Assembly: GCA_023143305.1 (NCBI GenBank)
Contig: JAGLHV010000114.1
Coordinates: 1 to 5,171, forward strand
DNA length: 5,171 bases
Source: a bacterium
GTDB lineage: Bacteria > CBDUZB01 > JAGLHV01
Direction: 5' to 3'
Shown here: piece after piece, positions 1 to 5,171 of the stretch
Layout: the number at the start of each line of letters is the position of its first letter
Position numbering within the stretch: position 1 is the stretch's first letter
Translations under genes and position numbers: made by a program
The notes under the pieces: model-generated
Seen by the model: the letters and a program-made list of their open reading frames with translations, nothing else
Database searches by the model: none
What the model was told of the DNA's origin: nothing

Positions 1-661
1 TAACCATTTCTGTACCCAATGCTTCCAATTCAAAATTACCCTTGGTAGCTGTAGAATTGAGTTTTACAGGAAGTCCCACTGTATTTCTGAATATCCCGGT
101 ATCATTTCCGGTCTCAATTAAATTAAGCATCTCCTCATCCCCGGTACTACTATTAGATATAATTACACTTATCTGCTGCTGTGAACCATTGTGCATATTT
201 TCATCATTATCGTTGACTGTAACAAAAATTTCATTTGTTTGGATACTATAAAAAGTTCTGTCTACACCACCACTATCGGTAAATCTGGTACTACTATCTT
301 CAACCCACTGGATAGACGAGTTTGCATCCAGAAAATTATCGGTAAAGTTGCCCCGGGTGGAATTAATAAAAATTAAATCAGCATCGTTATTTACAGTTAC
401 ATCATAGTTTCCGCTATCATCAAAAACACATCCGTCAAAGCTGTAATCTATACCATCCATCGTTAGATGACTACCCCCACTATCTACATTGTTAAAGGAG
501 ATATGGTCAAGTTTGATAACAGTAGCACTGTTAGCAACATTCAAGCCACTTATATCCAAATTACTAAAATTTGCATAATCACAATTTATGATGCCATTCA
601 CAATAAAACCCCAGAAAGTACTATCCCCACTATAAAACAAAGTCCTCTGATTGGTCTGCAC
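1..661 (-). CDS. C-terminal continuation of the beta-helix protein in the -1 frame, partial
   Basis: From 661 to the left edge the -1 frame is open for 220 codons and runs out of the window. It has no credible start or ribosome binding site of its own, and its composition matches the upstream protein, so it is the continuation of that gene rather than a separate one. It begins VQTNQRTLFYSG and reads as beta-rich, Asn/Asp/Ser-rich sequence (DSTFWGFIVNG, then repeated short strands such as LDHISFNN and YSFDGCVFDD). Near the end (about 80-237) is a module with VTVNDNDEN, STGDEE and ETGNDTGIFRN. From memory this resembles a repeated extracellular module in large bacterial surface proteins; I cannot assign a family name. 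Joined through the G run, the protein would exceed 719 residues. The C-terminus and anchoring signal are outside the window. Confidence 0.8.
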   Translation of the reverse strand, partial: MQTNQRTLFYSGDSTFWGFIVNGIINCDYANFSNLDISGLNVANSATVIKLDHISFNNVDSGGSHLTMDGIDYSFDGCVFDDSGNYDVTVNNDADLIFINSTRGNFTDNFLDANSSIQWVEDSSTRFTDSGGVDRTFYSIQTNEIFVTVNDNDENMHNGSQQQISVIISNSSTGDEEMLNLIETGNDTGIFRNTVGLPVKLNSTATKGNFELEALGTEMV

Positions 662-2157
662 CCCCCCGTTATATTTAGTGTCTTTGCATTTTCTACAATG
701 AGTTCTGTCCCTATCGGTGTGTAATAAAATTCTATCTTTTTTTGCACATTGGCATCACCACTTCCAGAATATAATTCTGTATCGTATTGCCAGTTCGTTG
801 TAACAGCAGGAATATTATAATCACCCCAAATCCTGACTAACCCTGGTATCTGGTCATGTTTTTGTGAAATAATCCAGCCTCCCACACTAAAATTCGTAGT
901 ATCTACTTCAGTCGTACTAGATAATTGACAATTTTTTAAAATAAGTGTGAAAGCACCAAAATTAGTTAAATAAATATCTCTCTGGGTATTTTCTCCTAAA
1001 GTACCAAAACTACAATCTATAAGTTCATTCCCTACATTACCATAGCCATAAAATCCAGTAGAATTACTATAAATTATATTTCCTGTCAATGTGTTATTAT
1101 TGCTCCCGTTTAAAAAAACACCGTACGGATTATTATATGTAATGTTATTTATCAATTGATTATTATGACTATCACTAATATCAATCCCCGTCACATACCA
1201 TTGATCATAACAAATATTATTATTTAAAATATTATTATTACTGTTTACAATTCTAATCCCGGCTATTTGATTATTATAACAAATATTATTGCTTAAAATA
1301 TTATTACTTCCACCATAAACATTAATACCAGAACCAGCTTCCGTTCCTGAATTGTTATTATAACAATAATTCCCTTCAAATGTATTAGAAGAACAATTAG
1401 TAACCCAGATTCCTTCCCTATCACCGTCAACAACGGTATCAATAATTCCTTTACCGTTATTCGTATTGTTTTTTGAACATCCACTCATATAAATTCCATA
1501 GTTATAGTTATTGCTAATAATGCAACCCTTTATAAGGATCCCTTCACCAGGAATATTCCCATCAACATTCTCAATATATATTCCATATTTAGGAGCCCCA
1601 AAAATTCCCATTTCACTTATTTTACAATATTGTAATAGAGTTTGAGAACCATCTTTTAAATAAATATAAGTATTATAATCCGGGTTTAAGGCCGTAATTA
1701 CACAATCATTCAAGTGTTTATTTCCACCATTGGCACTAAAAATCGCACCCGACTCCACAATAATACCGTATAATCCCATGGTAGTAATACAATCTATTTT
1801 GATATTTACACCTGGTCCCAGGGTCAAAGTACCACTGACCGAAATATCCCCCTGAATTATCCAAGTCAGATTAGTATATGCGGTATGATTTACCACTCCC
1901 CCATTATTTATAGTCACCGCACCACAGGTAAGATCGGCAGTAATCCTTACTGTATGCCCATTGGCAATAGTAGCAGTATCCTCTACTACATCAGGATAAC
2001 CGGCCTGGTCCCAAACAGCAGGATTATTCCAATTTCCACTACCAACGGAAATATAATCAACTGCCCATATACTAGGAACTATTGTTAATATAGTAATTAT
2101 TATCATTATTAATATTCCTCTATAATTACTCTTTCGACTTATTAAAATTTTGTTCAT
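598..2157 (-). CDS. Secreted right-handed beta-helix (NosD-like) protein, frame broken at G7
   Basis: This is the N-terminal part of a large exported protein, numbered here from the ATG at 2157. Residues 1-32 are a signal peptide: a basic start, a hydrophobic core (ILIMIIITILTIV) and probable cleavage after SIWA. Residues about 35-125 form a module with GNWNNPAVW and DTATIANGHTV, of a kind common at the start of secreted bacterial beta-helix proteins. Residues about 130-380 are Asn-rich parallel beta-helix coils of roughly 22-28 residues, starting GIYM (221), GIWV (249), GINV (277), GIRI (300), GIDI (324) and GVFL (346), with the ladder N-x-[IL]-x-x-N-x-I-x-Y-x-N. Residues about 380-499 are a beta-rich, non-coil segment. 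After residue 499 the frame as written reads about 20 unrelated codons and stops at 598, while the -1 frame continues sensibly. Such proteins often bind or cleave polysaccharide or act as adhesins; no catalytic site was recognised. Confidence 0.85.
   Translation of the reverse strand: MNKILISRKSNYRGILIMIIITILTIVPSIWAVDYISVGSGNWNNPAVWDQAGYPDVVEDTATIANGHTVRITADLTCGAVTINNGGVVNHTAYTNLTWIIQGDISVSGTLTLGPGVNIKIDCITTMGLYGIIVESGAIFSANGGNKHLNDCVITALNPDYNTYIYLKDGSQTLLQYCKISEMGIFGAPKYGIYIENVDGNIPGEGILIKGCIISNNYNYGIYMSGCSKNNTNNGKGIIDTVVDGDREGIWVTNCSSNTFEGNYCYNNNSGTEAGSGINVYGGSNNILSNNICYNNQIAGIRIVNSNNNILNNNICYDQWYVTGIDISDSHNNQLINNITYNNPYGVFLNGSNNNTLTGNIIYSNSTGFYGYGNVGNELIDCSFGTLGENTQRDIYLTNFGAFTLILKNCQLSSTTEVDTTNFSVGGWIISQKHDQIPGLVRIWGDYNIPAVTTNWQYDTELYSGSGDANVQKKIEFYYTPIGTELIVENAKTLNITGGCRPIRGLCFIVGIVLSGVLL
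661..667 (-). other. G7 homopolymer at the frameshift point
   Basis: Seven G residues on the minus strand lie exactly where the beta-helix frame switches. The codons are ACG GGG GGG TGC, so the tract is also a G-GGG-GGG slippery heptamer in the correct register for a -1 slip. One extra G would join both parts as TGG-VQTNQ. It may be a phase-variation tract, a site of programmed slippage, a true mutation, or a miscounted homopolymer. Confidence 0.8.
1207..1306 (-). repeat. 69-bp-period tandem repeat of one beta-helix coil
   Basis: Positions 1207-1237 and 1276-1306 agree at 29 of 31 bases, offset by 69 bp, which is 23 codons or one coil. They encode the adjacent ladders NNILSNNICYN and NNNILNNNICYD. 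Other coils match at protein level but are more diverged in DNA, so this pair looks like a recent in-frame duplication. Confidence 0.65.
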
Positions 2158-2160
2158 TTT

Positions 2161-2166
2161 CTCCCC
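2161..2166 (-). promoter_or_regulatory. Ribosome binding site of the beta-helix gene
   Basis: The minus strand reads GGGGAG followed by AAA and ATG (2157). The 3-nt spacing is short, but the purine-rich tract upstream is the only credible Shine-Dalgarno. It selects the ATG at 2157 over the TTG at 2181, which has none. Confidence 0.65.
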
Positions 2167-2216
2167 TTTTTTATTTACCAATTTAATAATATATGAACAC
2201 TTCTATATATTATATG

Positions 2217-2232
2217 TGCAATTTTTGTGCCA
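2217..2232 (-). promoter_or_regulatory. Sigma54 (-24/-12) promoter of the beta-helix gene
   Basis: The minus strand reads TTGGCACAAAAATTGCA (2233-2217). This matches the RpoN consensus TGGCAC-N5-TTGC, with the invariant GG at 2231/2230 and GC at 2219/2218 exactly 10 bp apart. The predicted start is near 2206, giving a leader of about 49 nt before the ATG at 2157. The site lies in non-coding DNA, points at the gene, and sits downstream of a sigma54-activator gene, all of which support it. An overlapping TATAAT (2214-2209) has no acceptable -35 box, so a sigma70 promoter is less likely. Confidence 0.8.
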
Positions 2233-2299
2233 AAATAGAAAAATTTAAATAAAAACAGAAGAAAAAAAGAAAACTCTTAAATTAACAAGGAAATATTAA

Positions 2300-2316
2300 C
2301 CAAAATAAAACTTTGG
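2300..2316. promoter_or_regulatory. Possible enhancer (upstream activator) site, 17-bp dyad
   Basis: CCAAA (2300-2304) and TTTGG (2312-2316) form a perfect 5-bp inverted repeat with a 7-bp AT spacer. Its centre is about 102 bp upstream of the transcription start predicted from the sigma54 promoter, inside the usual 80-150 bp range for NtrC-type activators. A short dyad in AT-rich DNA can arise by chance and no second copy was found, so this is tentative. Confidence 0.3.
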
Positions 2317-2358
2317 AAAAGTCATTCTGCTTTCTATAATGTCTTAAAATATCAATAG

Positions 2359-2521
2359 ATTCCTGCTTCCCAGACTGTCTCATAATCCCCTTTTTGGTAG
2401 TCGCAGGCTTTAGCCTGCGTAAAATCTCCGACGATAACGCACCCTTCCCCCAGAGTCAGACAAGAAAGGTTGCGGCTACCACATAAAAATCTGAGTTATG
2501 ACATAGTCTGTCCACAGGAAT
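2359..2521. repeat. 163-bp nested inverted-repeat (MITE/REP-like) fold-back element
   Basis: Arms match at four levels. Outermost are ATTCCTG (2359-2365) and CAGGAAT (2515-2521). Next are CAGACTGTCTCATAA (2371-2385) and TTATGACATAGTCTG (2496-2510), which pair at 13 of 15 positions. Inside are GGTAGTCGCA (2396-2405) and TGCGGCTACC (2471-2480), 9 of 10 plus a T-G wobble. Within these sit two hairpins: a perfect palindrome CGCAGGCTTTAGCCTGCG (2402-2419) and an 8-of-9 stem (2438-2446 with 2466-2474). The core is clearly richer in GC than its surroundings. It encodes no protein, and no clear target-site duplication was seen. Palindromes around GCAGGCTTTAGCCTGC are, as I recall, dispersed in several bacterial genomes, but copy number here cannot be seen from one window. 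It could instead be a large regulatory or processed RNA structure. Confidence 0.65.
2402..2419. repeat. Perfect GC-rich palindrome in the fold-back element core
   Basis: CGCAGGCT and AGCCTGCG flank two T residues; in practice this gives a 7-bp stem with a 4-nt loop. Neither strand has a T-run directly after the stem, so it does not look like an intrinsic terminator. Confidence 0.8.
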
Positions 2522-2624
2522 GATAATAAGAAAGAAAAAGCGATTTTGCAGAAATAATTAAGGGAAAGGTCTTAAATAAAAATGTTACTAGAATAATAAA
2601 TTATTTATTTATTAAGTGTGGATT

Positions 2625-2654
2625 TTTTCTACATAGTGGGTAACTTTTCTACAT
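2625..2654. repeat. 10-bp direct repeat at the regulator 3' end
   Basis: TTTTCTACAT occurs at 2625-2634 and 2645-2654, 20 bp apart. On the coding strand it is ATGTAGAAAA, covering the last Met codon and the TAG stop of the regulator in the second copy. No function is apparent. Confidence 0.5.
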
Positions 2655-4028
2655 TTTAAAGCCAAATTTTTTCATTTTATTATAAAGGGATTTCCGATCA
2701 ATACCTAAAACTTTTGCTGCTTTTAACTTGTTACCGGATACTTCCTGTAATACTTTTTTAATCACTTTTTTTTCTAATTGTTCAATTGCCTGTTTTAAAT
2801 TTAAAGATTCAGAAATAATAATTCCTTTGTCCCGGGAAATAAACTCCTCTGATGCAGAAGACAATACCTGAAACCTTTCCGGTAAATGTCGGGGAAAAAT
2901 AGTTTCATCCGCAAGAAGAACCGCCCTTTTTATAACGTTTTTCATCTCTCTTATGTTTCCTGACCAGGAATACTGCCCTAATAATTTAAGTACTTCAGGC
3001 GAAAAACAATTTATTTGTTTATGCAGTTCCGTATTAGCTTCTTTCAAAAAATATTGAGCCAAAGGAATAATATCTTCTTTTCGCTTATGTAAAGGCGGTA
3101 AAAAAACAGTAAACTGGTTTAAACGATGGTATAAATCTTCTCTAAAGCAACCTTTTCTTACTGCCTCTTCCAGAGGAAAATTAGTAGCAACAATAATCCT
3201 TACATTTATTTTAATAACTTTTTTACCTCCCAAATGTTGTATTGTTCGCTCTTCCAAAACCCTTAACATTTTAGCCTGAGTAGAGGAAGGTAAATTTCCT
3301 ATTTCATCTAAAAAAATAGTTCCTTCATTAGCCAATTCAAAATATCCTAACTTTCTCCTGTCCGCCCCGGTAAATGCCCCTTTTTCATAACCAAAGAGTT
3401 CACTTTCTACTAAACTTTCGGGTATTGTGCTACAATCTACAATAATAAAAGGTCTATTCTTTCTTAAACTTTTCTGGTGAATCAAATGAGCAACTACTTC
3501 CTTTCCTGTTCCACTTTCCCCCTGTAAAATAACTGTTAAATCTGTCGGACTAACTTGGTCTATTTGACTAAAAACATTTTTCATTACCTGGCTTTTTCCT
3601 AAAATATTTTTTGTTTCTATCTTTTCGTGTAAACACTGCCTGAGAAATTTTACCTCCTCGTTCAGATTTTTTGACTTAAACGCTCTTTCAATTACTAAAA
3701 GTAATTCTTCATTGGCTACCGGTTTATTAAGATAATCAAATGCTCCTAATTTTATTGCTTCCACCGCTGAATTTATTTCACCATAAGCAGTAAACATAAT
3801 TATAGATAAATCCTGTTCTTTTTTTTTCATTTGCTTTAGAAGTTCTATTCCATTCATATCCGGTAATCTTATATCTAAAACAGCTAAATCGGGCTGTTCT
3901 TCTTCCAGTTTTTTTAAACCTTCTTTTCCGTTTTGAGCCGTGATCGGAAAATATCCTTTTTCCTTTAAAACATTAGACAACGTCCAGAGAATATCCGGTT
4001 CATCATCAACGATTAATATTGTTTTCAT
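2649..4028 (-). CDS. NtrC-family sigma54-dependent response regulator
   Basis: This 459-residue protein is a complete bacterial enhancer-binding protein of normal family length. The receiver domain (about 1-118) has the acidic pair Asp8/Asp9, phosphoacceptor Asp52, Thr80 and Lys102. The AAA+ domain (about 143-380) has Walker A GESGTGKE (170-177), the sigma54-contacting GAFTGA loop (217-222), Walker B ending in Asp241-Glu242, the FREDLYHRL segment with arginine-finger candidates Arg296 and Arg302, and sensor II WSGNIRE (355-361). The C-terminus (about 415-457) is a Fis-type helix-turn-helix. By family knowledge, phosphorylation drives oligomerisation and ATP-dependent opening of sigma54 promoter complexes. 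The ATG at 4028 follows an AAGGAG site with 6-nt spacing, which fixes the start. It follows the kinase gene by 22 nt, so that kinase is its likely partner. A sigma54 promoter lies before the next gene and is a plausible target. Its specific subfamily cannot be named. Confidence 0.97.
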   Translation of the reverse strand: MKTILIVDDEPDILWTLSNVLKEKGYFPITAQNGKEGLKKLEEEQPDLAVLDIRLPDMNGIELLKQMKKKEQDLSIIMFTAYGEINSAVEAIKLGAFDYLNKPVANEELLLVIERAFKSKNLNEEVKFLRQCLHEKIETKNILGKSQVMKNVFSQIDQVSPTDLTVILQGESGTGKEVVAHLIHQKSLRKNRPFIIVDCSTIPESLVESELFGYEKGAFTGADRRKLGYFELANEGTIFLDEIGNLPSSTQAKMLRVLEERTIQHLGGKKVIKINVRIIVATNFPLEEAVRKGCFREDLYHRLNQFTVFLPPLHKRKEDIIPLAQYFLKEANTELHKQINCFSPEVLKLLGQYSWSGNIREMKNVIKRAVLLADETIFPRHLPERFQVLSSASEEFISRDKGIIISESLNLKQAIEQLEKKVIKKVLQEVSGNKLKAAKVLGIDRKSLYNKMKKFGFKM

Positions 4029-4034
4029 TTCTGT

Positions 4035-4040
4035 CTCCTT
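4035..4040 (-). promoter_or_regulatory. Ribosome binding site of the response regulator gene
   Basis: The minus strand reads AAGGAG, followed by 6 nt (ACAGAA) and the ATG at 4028. This is a strong Shine-Dalgarno with ideal spacing, and it lies inside the 22-nt gap after the kinase stop codon. Confidence 0.85.
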
Positions 4041-4050
4041 CTACTTTGTT

Positions 4051-5171
4051 TTACTTAGATTTTGGCATTGCCAAATTTAGGTAAAAACAAGGTAAATATA
4101 CTTTTATAACAGTGCCTTTATTTTCCTCACTTTCTACTTCAATTCTTCCCTTGTGTTGGCCGACAACTACTTGATGAGCAACAGACATACCTAAACCTAC
4201 CCCATCGGATTTAGTAGTAAAAAATGGATTAAATATTTCCTTAGCACATTTTTCGGAAATCCCACAACCTGTATCAATAAATTCAACGATAATTTCTTTA
4301 TTTTTGGAACTAAGATATGTTTTAACGGTAAGTACCCCTCCTTCCGGCATTGACTGAAGTAAATTGATTGTTAAATTCAAAAAAGCTTGTTCCAAATGAT
4401 CTTTATCAATCTTTAATTCAGGCAAAGAAGAACAAAATTGCTTAACTACCCGAACATTCTGATTAGAACATCTTGGTTGTATTAATTGACAGACTTTATT
4501 GAGAACTTCTGTAATGGATAAAACGTAAAAATTAATTTTTGATGGCCGGGAAAATTCAAGTAATTCTTTTACTACCTTATCAGCATTTTCTATATTTCGT
4601 AAAATTACTTCCAGATTCTTTTTAACCTCTTTCTCAAGGTTAAATTTAGAAAGGCAAAACTGAACTGCAGACATAATAACATACAGTGGATTACGTAACT
4701 GATGAGCAACCCCGGCTGCTAATTGGCCCAAGGCAGACATTTTTTCAGATTGAACCAATTGTTCCTGTACTTTTAAAAGTTCTTCCGTTCTTCTTCTTAC
4801 ATCTTCCTCCAAATTTATCTTTGCATCTTCTAATGCTTGATAAGCTCGAGTATTTTCTATTGCCAGGGCAGCATCTTTAGCAAAAATAGAAAGCAGTTTC
4901 ATATCCTGCTCAACAAATTTCTTATCTTCTTTCAGTCTCTTTAAATTGACTATTCCTATAACATCATCTTTAATCATTAAAGGAACTATCATTCTTGATT
5001 TTACATTTTCAAACTCATCCTCAAACTTAAAATGTTCAACCATACTCTGTCTTCCAGCCACTATTCTCGGTTCTCTCCTCTTATCCTTTAAATCAGCAAT
5101 TTGCTCATTAACACGCACTTTTCTTTTAAATATCTTACCGTCAAATACCGTCAAACAATTCCTGACTGTTA
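4051..5171 (-). CDS. GAF-domain sensor histidine kinase, N-terminus outside window
   Basis: This is the sensor kinase of a two-component system; it should autophosphorylate on His and pass the phosphate to the regulator encoded next. The frame is open to the right edge, so the N-terminus is missing. Counting from the first complete codon (5169), 372 residues are visible. Residues 1 to about 110 are the second half of a GAF domain (core strands about 58-76), then a charged signalling helix (about 112-144). The HisKA phosphoacceptor motif is HQLRNPL, with His156. The HATPase_c domain shows the N box (Asn269), G1 box DTGCGI (299-304), F box FNPFF (313-317) and G2 box GVGLGMS (323-329). No membrane segment is visible, but any would lie upstream. 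One oddity is Gln157 where HisKA kinases usually have Glu or Asp. The stop is 22 nt before the regulator start, so the two are co-transcribed. The input signal is unknown. The class call is secure. Confidence 0.95.
   Translation of the reverse strand, partial: TVRNCLTVFDGKIFKRKVRVNEQIADLKDKRREPRIVAGRQSMVEHFKFEDEFENVKSRMIVPLMIKDDVIGIVNLKRLKEDKKFVEQDMKLLSIFAKDAALAIENTRAYQALEDAKINLEEDVRRRTEELLKVQEQLVQSEKMSALGQLAAGVAHQLRNPLYVIMSAVQFCLSKFNLEKEVKKNLEVILRNIENADKVVKELLEFSRPSKINFYVLSITEVLNKVCQLIQPRCSNQNVRVVKQFCSSLPELKIDKDHLEQAFLNLTINLLQSMPEGGVLTVKTYLSSKNKEIIVEFIDTGCGISEKCAKEIFNPFFTTKSDGVGLGMSVAHQVVVGQHKGRIEVESEENKGTVIKVYLPCFYLNLAMPKSK

Larger units (their letters stand above)
2158..2648. other. Intergenic region between the regulator and beta-helix genes
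   Basis: No convincing gene lies in this 491-bp AT-rich stretch. Going from the regulator stop toward the beta-helix gene it holds: a 10-bp direct repeat, AT-only sequence (about 2522-2624) without a GC-rich terminator hairpin, a 163-bp fold-back element (2359-2521), a 17-bp dyad (2300-2316), a sigma54 promoter (2217-2232), an untranslated leader of about 49 nt and the beta-helix ribosome binding site. No intrinsic terminator with a T-run was found for the kinase-regulator operon. Confidence 0.8.

Noticed and set aside
600..661. A stem-loop or pseudoknot stimulating -1 ribosomal frameshifting downstream of the G7 tract
   Set aside because: Only short, interrupted pairings (about 4 bp plus 3 bp) could be found, too weak to claim.
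42..724. Small plus-strand open frames opposite the beta-helix gene, and others at 1885-2088 and 4686-4880
   Set aside because: They are antisense shadows of clear minus-strand genes, with no ribosome binding sites or recognisable protein features.
1293..1484. A 63-codon minus-strand frame inside the beta-helix gene
   Set aside because: It is an out-of-frame overlap with the coil repeats and has no independent support.
1050..1700. A CRISPR-like array in the AT-rich repetitive stretch
   Set aside because: The repetition follows codon phase and encodes beta-helix coils; repeats are imperfect and no unique spacers separate identical units.
1727..1748. A plus-strand sigma54-like sequence, TGGCAC followed by TCGCAC
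   Set aside because: The GG-to-GC spacing is 11 bp rather than 10, and it lies inside the beta-helix coding region with no plus-strand gene downstream.
2158..2181. TTG start at 2181 that would add eight residues to the beta-helix protein
   Set aside because: It has no Shine-Dalgarno, and the extra residues are just the translated ribosome binding site of the ATG at 2157, which begins a normal signal peptide.
2359..2521. The palindromic element as a rho-independent terminator
   Set aside because: Neither the inner hairpin nor the outer stem is followed by a T-run on either strand.
5152..5154. TTG at 5154 as the start of the kinase
   Set aside because: The frame is open through to the right edge and the GAF domain is cut in half, so the real start lies outside the window.

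Overview
The window is AT-rich bacterial DNA with every supported gene on the minus strand, so the genes read from high to low coordinates. In transcription order they are: a GAF-domain sensor histidine kinase cut by the right edge (4051-5171), an NtrC-family sigma54-activating response regulator (2649-4028), a 491-bp intergenic region, and a large secreted right-handed beta-helix protein that runs off the left edge (2157 down to 1). The beta-helix reading frame is broken at a run of seven G residues (positions 661-667) and continues open in the -1 frame to the window edge.

The kinase and regulator form an ordinary two-component operon, 22 nt apart, with a good ribosome binding site for the regulator. 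The regulator keeps the phosphoacceptor Asp, Walker A and B motifs, the GAFTGA loop and a Fis-type helix-turn-helix, so it should be a working bacterial enhancer-binding protein. Upstream of the beta-helix gene there is a near-consensus sigma54 (-24/-12) promoter with exact GG-to-GC spacing (2217-2232). About 100 bp further upstream is a 17-bp dyad (2300-2316) where an activator site would be expected. The simplest reading is a local circuit: the two-component system switches on a sigma54-dependent surface or secreted protein encoded next to it. The link is inferred from position and promoter class, not proven.

The intergenic region also holds a 163-bp fold-back element (2359-2521) with nested inverted repeats, resembling a MITE or REP-type dispersed palindrome. 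The secreted protein has a signal peptide, an N-terminal W/NGHTV-type module, a tandem array of NosD-like beta-helix coils (one pair recently duplicated at DNA level) and a C-terminal surface-protein module seen only after the frameshift.

The organism cannot be named from this window. AT-rich coding sequence, sigma54 control and a large Asn-rich beta-helix exoprotein suit a Gram-negative-type or uncultivated candidate-phylum bacterium, probably from a metagenome. That is an impression, not a phylogenetic result.
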